From assembly GCF_022952855.1 (NCBI RefSeq), contig NZ_JALJDX010000218.1:1-64000 (forward strand): a DNA stretch of 64,000 nucleotides, in the 5' to 3' direction. The translations under genes and the position numbers were made by a program. The DNA is from Pseudomonas sp. RGM2987 (GTDB taxonomy: Bacteria > Pseudomonadota > Gammaproteobacteria > Pseudomonadales > Pseudomonadaceae). Positions 55,214-64,000 of this stretch are shown here, in pieces. Every line of letters begins with the position of its first letter. Within the stretch, counting starts at the first letter, position 1. A model generated the notes under the pieces. That model ran no database searches. It was not told the DNA's origin and saw only the letters and a program-made list of their open reading frames with translations.

Positions 55214-55406
55214 AACTCGATTCTCCACGATCCCGACGGCTCGCCGGGATCTCTATTCTGGCGCATCCCGGCAGCGTCCACACCCATCAAAAGTCATTTC
55301 TACAAACAGATCAGATGCGATCTGCAGTGCTTCTTCGACGAAAGTTTTCGAGCGGCAAATTGACACACGACGATCAAGGCTTTTACCCTAGCCGACAGCG
55401 CTTGTA

Positions 55407-55423
55407 AATTGGTATTACCAATT
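55407..55423. promoter_or_regulatory. LldR operator
   Basis: AATTGGTATTACCAATT, a near-perfect palindrome in the lldR-lldP intergenic region. It has the same outer arms (AATTGG...CCAATT) as E. coli LldR operators. Placed 54 bases before the lldP start. Confidence 0.85.
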
Positions 55424-55476
55424 AACCAAATACGCTGACCAGTGCCTGACCAACAACAATTAGGGGCCCACCCACT

Positions 55477-57171
55477 ATGCAAACCTGGCAACAGCTCTAC
55501 AGCCCGCTCGGCAGTCTCGGCTTGTCCGCACTCGCGGCCGTCATTCCTATCGTATTTTTCTTCCTGGCCCTGGCGGTGTTTCGCCTCAAGGGCCATGTCG
55601 CCGGCAGCATCACGCTGGCCTTGGCGATTGCCGTGGCGATCTTCGGATTCAACATGCCCGTCGACATGGCCTTCGCCGCCGCCGGCTATGGCTTCGCCTA
55701 TGGCCTGTGGCCTATCGCCTGGATCATCGTCGCCGCGGTTTTCCTCTACAAACTGACGGTCAAGAGCGGCCAGTTCGAGGTGATCCGTAGCTCGGTGCTG
55801 TCGATTACCGATGACCAGCGCCTGCAAGTGTTATTGATCGGCTTTTGCTTCGGCGCCTTCCTGGAAGGCGCCGCCGGTTTCGGTGCGCCGGTGGCGATTA
55901 CCGCCGCGCTGTTGGTCGGCCTGGGCTTCAATCCACTGTATGCCGCAGGCCTGTGCCTGATCGCCAATACCGCGCCAGTGGCATTCGGCGCGCTGGGCAT
56001 CCCGATCATCGTGGCCGGCCAGGTCACCGGGATCGACGCCTTCAAGATCGGCGCCATGACCGGTCGCCAGCTGCCATTGCTGTCGCTGTTCGTGCCGTTC
56101 TGGCTGGTGTTCATGATGGATGGCCTGCGCGGCGTGCGGGAAACCTGGCCGGCCGCGTTGGTGGCGGGCTTGAGCTTCGCCATTACCCAATATTTCACCT
56201 CCAACTTCATCGGCCCGGAACTGCCGGACATCACCTCGGCCCTGGCCAGCCTGATCTCCCTGACCCTGTTCCTGAAAGTCTGGCAGCCCAAGCGCAGCGC
56301 CGGAGCGCAGATTGCCGGCGCCACTTCCAGCGCAACGGTCACCGCCAGCGTCGGCGGTTTCGGCCAACCGCGCAGCACCGTGGCTTCGCCCTACAGTCTT
56401 GGGGAAATCTTCAAGGCCTGGTCGCCGTTTCTGATTCTCACCGTGCTGGTAACGATCTGGACCCTGAAACCGTTCAAGGCGATGTTTGCCGCTGGCGGTG
56501 CGATGTACGCCTGGGTGTTTAACTTTGCCATCCCGCACCTGGACCAGATGGTGATCAAGGTCGCGCCCATCGTGGTCAACCCCACAGCCATTCCAGCGGT
56601 GTTCAAGCTGGACCCGATTTCCGCCACCGGCACGGCGATTTTCTTTTCAGCGCTGATCTCGATGCTGGTACTGAAAATCAGCCTCAAGACTGGTCTTACC
56701 ACTTTCAAGGAGACCTTTTTTGAGCTGCGCTGGCCGATCCTTTCCATCGGTATGGTGCTGGCATTCGCCTTCGTCACCAACTACTCGGGCATGTCCTCGA
56801 CTATGGCCCTGGTGTTGGCCGGCACCGGCGCGGCTTTCCCGTTCTTCTCGCCGTTCCTGGGTTGGCTGGGGGTGTTCCTGACCGGTTCCGATACGTCGTC
56901 CAACGCCCTGTTCAGCTCGCTGCAAGCCACCACCGCACACCAGATCGGCGTCAACGACACCTTGCTCGTCGCGGCGAACACCAGCGGTGGCGTAACCGGC
57001 AAGATGATTTCACCGCAATCGATCGCCGTGGCCTGTGCGGCGACCGGGCTGGTGGGCAAGGAATCGGATCTGTTCCGTTTTACCCTCAAACACAGCCTAT
57101 TCTTTGCAACGATCGTAGGCCTGATCACCTTGGTCCAAGCCTACTGGTTCACCGGCATGCTGGTGCACTGA
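55477..57171 (+). CDS. lldP: L-lactate permease
   Basis: 564 residues, LctP family proton symporter for lactate (and glycolate). Many hydrophobic helices, with the family blocks FCFGAFLEGAAGFGAPVAITAALLVGLGF, LFVPFWLVFMMDG, and FSSLQATTAHQIGVNDTLLVAANTSGGVTGKMISPQSIAVA. First gene of the lactate operon. An ACGCCGAT/ATCGGCGT hairpin lies in the gap to the next gene (57199-57220) without a T-run. Confidence 0.97.
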   Translation: MQTWQQLYSPLGSLGLSALAAVIPIVFFFLALAVFRLKGHVAGSITLALAIAVAIFGFNMPVDMAFAAAGYGFAYGLWPIAWIIVAAVFLYKLTVKSGQFEVIRSSVLSITDDQRLQVLLIGFCFGAFLEGAAGFGAPVAITAALLVGLGFNPLYAAGLCLIANTAPVAFGALGIPIIVAGQVTGIDAFKIGAMTGRQLPLLSLFVPFWLVFMMDGLRGVRETWPAALVAGLSFAITQYFTSNFIGPELPDITSALASLISLTLFLKVWQPKRSAGAQIAGATSSATVTASVGGFGQPRSTVASPYSLGEIFKAWSPFLILTVLVTIWTLKPFKAMFAAGGAMYAWVFNFAIPHLDQMVIKVAPIVVNPTAIPAVFKLDPISATGTAIFFSALISMLVLKISLKTGLTTFKETFFELRWPILSIGMVLAFAFVTNYSGMSSTMALVLAGTGAAFPFFSPFLGWLGVFLTGSDTSSNALFSSLQATTAHQIGVNDTLLVAANTSGGVTGKMISPQSIAVACAATGLVGKESDLFRFTLKHSLFFATIVGLITLVQAYWFTGMLVH

Positions 57172-57321
57172 GTCCTACAGGAAACACCGAAAGAACCGAC
57201 GCCGATCCCCGAATCGGCGTTCGCTATCGATTACCGGGTCTGCAAGGCTGCTGAAAGATTTGCTCTCTATATTCAGCGGCCTCAGCGGACGGATAACCGG
57301 GACCACCCGGAGACACGCCTG

Positions 57322-58146
57322 ATGAGCGAGCTTTTTTATAACGCCGTGCCGAACGCGACCCGAGTCGCACCGCCATTGCCCGAGCCTCGGCAGTACCCCA
57401 GCGAGAAACCGCCACGGGTCTACCTGTTTGGCACCTGCGTGGTGGACCTGTTCTACCCCGAAGCCGGGATGGATGCGATCCGCCTACTGGAGCGTGAAGG
57501 GATCCGGGTGGACTACCCGCAAGGGCAAAGCTGCTGCGGCCAACCGGCCTATACCTCGGGTTACACCGAGCAGGCGCGAACGGTGGCGCGGGCACAACTG
57601 GCCTTGTTTGCCAACGATTATCCGGTGGTCGTGCCGTCGGGATCCTGCGCTGGCATGCTGCGCGAGCATTACGCCGACCTGTTCAAGGATGAGCCCGAAA
57701 CGCTCAAGCAGGTTCAGGCCCTGGCGGCCCGGACCTATGAACTGGCCGAGTTCCTGTTGTTTGTCTGCAAGGTGCAACTGAACGACAGTGGCGCGCCGGT
57801 GAAGGTCGCCCTGCACACCTCGTGCTCGGCGCGGCGTGAAATGAATACGCACCTGCATGGCCGCGCCCTGTTGGCGCAGCTGGGCAACGTGGAGCGGGTC
57901 GAGCATAGCCATGAAAGCGAATGCTGTGGCTTTGGTGGGACATTCAGCGTGCGCATGCCGGATATTTCCGGCGCGATGGTGGCCGACAAGACCCGTGCAC
58001 TGAAGGAATCCGGCGCGCATGAGGTCATCAGTGCCGACTGCGGTTGCCTGATGAACATCAACGGCGCGCTGGAAAAGCAGCAGGAGGCGCTGCGCGGCCA
58101 GCATCTGGCAAGCTTCCTCTGGCAGCGTACCGGAGGTGTTGCATGA
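57322..58146 (+). CDS. lldE: lactate oxidation Fe-S subunit LldE/LutA
   Basis: 274 residues. Two CCG-type cysteine-rich domains (GQSCCGQPAYTSGY; HESECCGFGGTFSVRMPD) with the linking HTSCSARREMNTH. Such subunits hold a non-cubane Fe-S or quinone-reducing cofactor in LutABC L-lactate oxidation. Stop overlaps the lutB start (ATGA). Confidence 0.95.
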   Translation: MSELFYNAVPNATRVAPPLPEPRQYPSEKPPRVYLFGTCVVDLFYPEAGMDAIRLLEREGIRVDYPQGQSCCGQPAYTSGYTEQARTVARAQLALFANDYPVVVPSGSCAGMLREHYADLFKDEPETLKQVQALAARTYELAEFLLFVCKVQLNDSGAPVKVALHTSCSARREMNTHLHGRALLAQLGNVERVEHSHESECCGFGGTFSVRMPDISGAMVADKTRALKESGAHEVISADCGCLMNINGALEKQQEALRGQHLASFLWQRTGGVA

Positions 58147-59600
58147 GCACGCCGACGCTGATTCCGGCCGTAGAGGTACAAGAGGATTTTCGCGCCCGCG
58201 CCCACAAGGCCTTGGACGACACGCAACTGCGAAACAACTTTCGCAGCGCGATGGATTCACTGATGACCAAACGGGCAACGTCCTTCAGCGATGCCCACGA
58301 AAGAGAACACCTGCGGGTGCTGGGCAATGCCGTCCGCGCCCGTGCGCTATCCAAGCTGCCCGACCTGCTCGAGCAACTTGAAGCCAACCTGACCCGCAAC
58401 GGTGTGAACGTGCACTGGGCGGAAACGGTGGACGAAGCCAACGGCATCGTCCTCTCGATCATCCGCGCTCACGAGGCGCGGCAAGTGATCAAGGGCAAAT
58501 CGATGGTCAGCGAAGAGATGGAAATGAACCATTTCCTCGAGGCTCGAGACATTGAATGTCTCGAGTCCGACATGGGGGAATACATCGTCCAGCTCGATCA
58601 CGAGAAGCCTTCACACATCATTATGCCGGCGATTCACAAGAATGCCGGCCAGGTCGCGTCCTTGTTCCACGACAAACTCGGCGTGGAATACACCAAGGAC
58701 GTCGACCAACTCATTCAGATCGGTCGCAAAGTCTTGCGACAGAAGTTCTTCGAAGCTGATGTCGGCGTCTCCGGCGTCAACTTTGCCGTCGCCGAAACCG
58801 GCACTCTGCTGCTGGTGGAAAACGAAGGCAACGGGCGCATGTCCACCACCGTGCCACCGGTACACATCGCCGTGACCGGCATCGAAAAAGTGGTAGAGAA
58901 CCTGCGCGATGTCGTGCCGTTGCTCTCGCTGCTGACCCGCTCGGCCCTCGGCCAACCGATCACCACCTACGTCAACATGATCTCCGGGCCACGCAAGCCC
59001 GGCGAGCTGGACGGTCCCCAGGAAGTGCACCTGGTACTGCTAGACAACGGTCGCAGCCAGGCGTTTGCCGACAGCGAACTGCGCCAGACCCTGAACTGCA
59101 TCCGCTGTGGCGCCTGTATGAATCATTGCCCGGTCTACACCCGAATCGGCGGTCATGCCTACGGCGAGGTTTACCCGGGGCCTATCGGAAAAATCATCAC
59201 GCCGCACATGGTCGGCCTGGCCAAAGTGCCGGATCACCCGAGCGCCTCTTCGCTCTGCGGCGCCTGCGGTGAAGTGTGCCCAGTGAAGATCCCAATTCCG
59301 GCCTTGCTGCGGCGGCTGCGGGAAGAAAACGTCAAGGCGCCGGACAGCCCCCACCCAGTGATGCGCGGCCAGGGCAGCAAGTATTCGCCCAAGGAACGCT
59401 TCATCTGGAATGCCTGGGCCTGGCTCAACAGCTCACCGCGGCTTTACAGGCTGTTCGGCTTCCTCGCCACCCGCCTGCGCGCCCTGACGCCCCGTAATGT
59501 CGGCCCGTGGACCCAGAACCACAGCGCCCCCAAACCCGCCGCCCGCTCATTGCATGACCTGGCTCGCGAACACCTGGATCAACAGGGAGACCGTCGATGA
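58143..59600 (+). CDS. lutB: lactate oxidation ferredoxin-like subunit LldF/LutB
   Basis: 485 residues from ATG 58143 (MSTPTLIPAVEVQEDFRARAHKAL). N-terminal LUD domain (RATSFSDAHEREHLRVLGNAVRARAL...VSEEMEMNHFLEARDIECLESDMGEYIVQ). Two [4Fe-4S] motifs follow: CIRCGACMNHCPVY and CGACGEVCPVKIP. Electron-transfer subunit of the LutABC complex. Overlaps both neighbours by 4 bases. Confidence 0.96.
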   Translation: MSTPTLIPAVEVQEDFRARAHKALDDTQLRNNFRSAMDSLMTKRATSFSDAHEREHLRVLGNAVRARALSKLPDLLEQLEANLTRNGVNVHWAETVDEANGIVLSIIRAHEARQVIKGKSMVSEEMEMNHFLEARDIECLESDMGEYIVQLDHEKPSHIIMPAIHKNAGQVASLFHDKLGVEYTKDVDQLIQIGRKVLRQKFFEADVGVSGVNFAVAETGTLLLVENEGNGRMSTTVPPVHIAVTGIEKVVENLRDVVPLLSLLTRSALGQPITTYVNMISGPRKPGELDGPQEVHLVLLDNGRSQAFADSELRQTLNCIRCGACMNHCPVYTRIGGHAYGEVYPGPIGKIITPHMVGLAKVPDHPSASSLCGACGEVCPVKIPIPALLRRLREENVKAPDSPHPVMRGQGSKYSPKERFIWNAWAWLNSSPRLYRLFGFLATRLRALTPRNVGPWTQNHSAPKPAARSLHDLAREHLDQQGDRR

Positions 59601-60264
59601 GCGCCAAGGAAAATATCCTCGCCAAGCTGCGCAACAGCCTGACAAGCACCACACCCGTTGCTGACACCTACAACGTCGAGCTGGTGACCCAAACCTACCG
59701 CTACGCACCTGAGGAGCGCATCCCGCAGTTGCGCAAGCTGATGGAGGCGGTGCACACCGAAATCCACCTGACGTCCGGCGAAGGCTGGCCGGCGCTGTTG
59801 ACGCAGCTGCTGCGCGACCGTCAACTGCCGAGCCTGCTCATCGCACCAACCACGCCCCACGGGAAAAGAATCACACAGTTCTGGGCGAACAATCCGGACC
59901 TGCCAACGCTCAAGGCCTACGACCGACCGGTCGAGGAATGGAAAGCCGAACTGTTCAACGACACCCCGGCCAGCCTGACCGGAACCCTCGGCGCCATCGC
60001 CGCCACCGGAAGCCTGATTATCTGGCCGACGCGGGAAGAACCGCGGCTGATGAGCCTGGTCCCGCCGGTGCATTTCGCCTTGCTCAAGGCCAGCGAGATC
60101 CGCGACAACTTCTATGAAGTGCAGCAGGAATTCGAATGGGCCCAAGGCATGCCCACCAACGCCTTGCTAGTGTCAGGCCCGTCGAAAACTGCCGACATCG
60201 AACAGGTCCTGGCCTACGGCGCCCATGGTCCGAAAGACCTGGTGGTACTGATTCTGGAGGACCA

Positions 60265-60268
<4 letters not shown>
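59597..60268 (+). CDS. lutC: lactate oxidation subunit LldG/LutC
   Basis: 223 residues, LUD (DUF162) domain: SLTGTLGAIAATGSLIIWPTREEPRLMSLVPPVHFALLKASEI and the end ALLVSGPSKTADIEQVLAYGAHGPKDLVVLIL, the family signature. Third member of the L-lactate oxidation complex. Stop overlaps the dld start. Confidence 0.96.
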
Positions 60269-63075
<2,807 letters not shown>

Positions 63076-63201
63076 AGAAAAATAGAACCCTGGCGAACCG
63101 GCGCAGTCCACTGATCAAGTCCCGCAAACGTGGGACCTTCCCTCAATTGGTAGCCGTACTGACGGCCAGTGATGCTGTGCCCTCAGTTCAAGGAGAGACA
63201 C

Positions 63202-63492
63202 ATGAAACGCTCTGTACTGCTAGGTCTGTTTGTCACTGCCTCCATGCTGGCGTCGTCATCGTTTGCCGCTGGTGGCACGGACAGTCTCTGCGAGACCAAC
63301 CTGCAAACCATCGCCAACGCAAAAAACCAGGTACAGGCGCCAGACCTCCAGGCGCGCGTCGAGGCCAGCGTCCAGCAAGCCAAAGCCTATCAAGCGCTGA
63401 ATACCAAGGAAGGCACGGAGAAATGCATCGCCGAGACCACCCAAACCATCCAGGAGATTCAGAAGGCGAACAAGGACGGCAAGAACTCGTAA
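63202..63492 (+). CDS. small secreted/periplasmic protein
   Basis: 96 residues from ATG 63202 after AAGGAG. Signal peptide SVLLGLFVTASMLASSSFA|AGG. The mature part is helical with two cysteines (DSLCETNL and TEKCIAET) that could form one disulfide. Family not recognised; similar small exported proteins are common in Pseudomonas. A hairpin AGGCCAACC-TTCG-GGTTGGCCT follows (63500-63521). Confidence 0.8.
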   Translation: MKRSVLLGLFVTASMLASSSFAAGGTDSLCETNLQTIANAKNQVQAPDLQARVEASVQQAKAYQALNTKEGTEKCIAETTQTIQEIQKANKDGKNS

Positions 63493-63499
63493 GCGCCGA

Positions 63500-63521
63500 A
63501 GGCCAACCTTCGGGTTGGCCT
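63500..63521 (+). terminator. hairpin after the small secreted protein
   Basis: AGGCCAACC/GGTTGGCCT with a stable TTCG tetraloop, 8 bases past the stop. No clear T-run, so termination strength is uncertain. Confidence 0.6.
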
Positions 63522-63586
63522 CAGCCGCGGATTGGCGTACACTGCAAACGCCTGTCGCTTCAGTAGATTCACGAAACGACAGGTTC

Positions 63587-63983
63587 GGGGCCGTTTAGGA
63601 TTCGACGCCGGTTGCGAAACTCTAGGTGCATGCCGAGTTGGTAACAGAACTCGTAAATCCACTGTTGCAACTTCTATAGTTGCCAATGACGAAACCTACG
63701 GCCAGGAATTCGCTATCGCTGCGTAAGCAGCCTTAGATCCTGAGCTTCTGGTACCTTCGGGTCCAGCAATCATTAGGGGATGTCCGTAAACCCAAAGTGA
63801 TTGTCATATAGAACGGAATCGCCGTGCAGTACGTTGTGGACGAAGCGGCTAAAACTTACACAACTCGCCCAAAGCACCCTGCCCGTCGGGTCGCTGAGGG
63901 TTAACTTAATAGACACGGCTACGCATGTAGTACCGACAGCGGAGTACTGGCGGACGGGGGTTCAAATCCCCCCGGCTCCACCA
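63587..63983 (+). ncRNA. ssrA: tmRNA
   Basis: About 397 nt. The tRNA-like ends GGGGCCG and CGGCTCC-ACCA pair as the acceptor stem, and the T-arm is GGGGGTTCAAATCCCCC. The tag frame starts at the GCC resume codon (63682) and encodes ANDETYGQEFAIAA, then TAA (63724-63726). Rescues stalled ribosomes with SmpB (53819-54301). Complete within the window. Its 3' end is a frequent integration target, but only 17 bases follow it here. Confidence 0.97.
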
Positions 63984-64000
63984 AATGATCAAAAAAAGAC

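Noticed and set aside
63587..64000. Second integration site at the ssrA 3' end
   Set aside because: Only 17 bases follow the tmRNA CCA in the window; no integrase or repeat can be seen.

Overview
The window is a chromosomal segment of a Pseudomonas of the fluorescens type. The evidence is the gene order (nadC/ampDE; the rimP-nusA-infB-rbfA-truB-rpsO-pnp cluster; secG-tpiA-glmM-folP-ftsH-rlmE; greA-carBA-dapB-dnaJK-grpE; recN/fur/bamE; smpB ... ssrA), the GC-rich codon use, and REP-type palindromes of the class common in fluorescent pseudomonads.

Layout. 1-8822 is host DNA: a chemotaxis receptor, ampE-ampD, a DUF1631 gene, nadC, a small DUF6388-like gene, an orphan HicB-like gene and an exported coiled-coil protein. 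About 8823-22072 is an integrated mobile element in the 3' half of a tRNA-Thr(CGT) gene. 22026-45558 is the long, almost unbroken minus-strand housekeeping block, with only yhbY on the plus strand. 45559-54301 holds dnaK/grpE with two sigma-32 promoters, recN, fur, bamE, rnfH-ratA, a sodium symporter and smpB. 54446-63075 is an L/D-lactate utilisation cluster (lldR, divergent lldP-lldE/lutA-lutB-lutC-dld). The window ends with a small secreted protein and the complete tmRNA gene ssrA, the RNA partner of SmpB.

The 13.2-kb element is the interesting part. It combines a tyrosine integrase at one end and a duplicated tRNA 3' fragment with a complete plasmid replication module: a RepA_C-type initiator, a small wHTH regulator, four 22-bp iterons, a perfect DnaA box and an AT-rich stretch. 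It also has mobilisation DNA (mobC, and an oriT-like region with an IncP/RP4-type nic sequence, but no relaxase). A relic of a pKM101-like mating-pore operon remains, in the order virB5 (frameshifted), small membrane protein, eexN, virB6. It therefore looks like an integrated plasmid, or a plasmid-derived integrative mobilisable element, that has lost most of its transfer genes.

The cargo consists of two AT-richer units. One is a tightly packed three-gene operon: a D12-class adenine methyltransferase, a ParB/Srx-fold DNA-binding protein, and a putative PD-(D/E)XK nuclease. I propose it as a candidate undescribed restriction or defence system. The other is a stand-alone protein with PIN-like nuclease motifs at both ends. 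A VbhA-like antitoxin without its Fic partner is also present. The tRNA-Thr copy that completes the junction has a one-base-shortened T-loop compared with the fragment at the other end, so its function should be checked.
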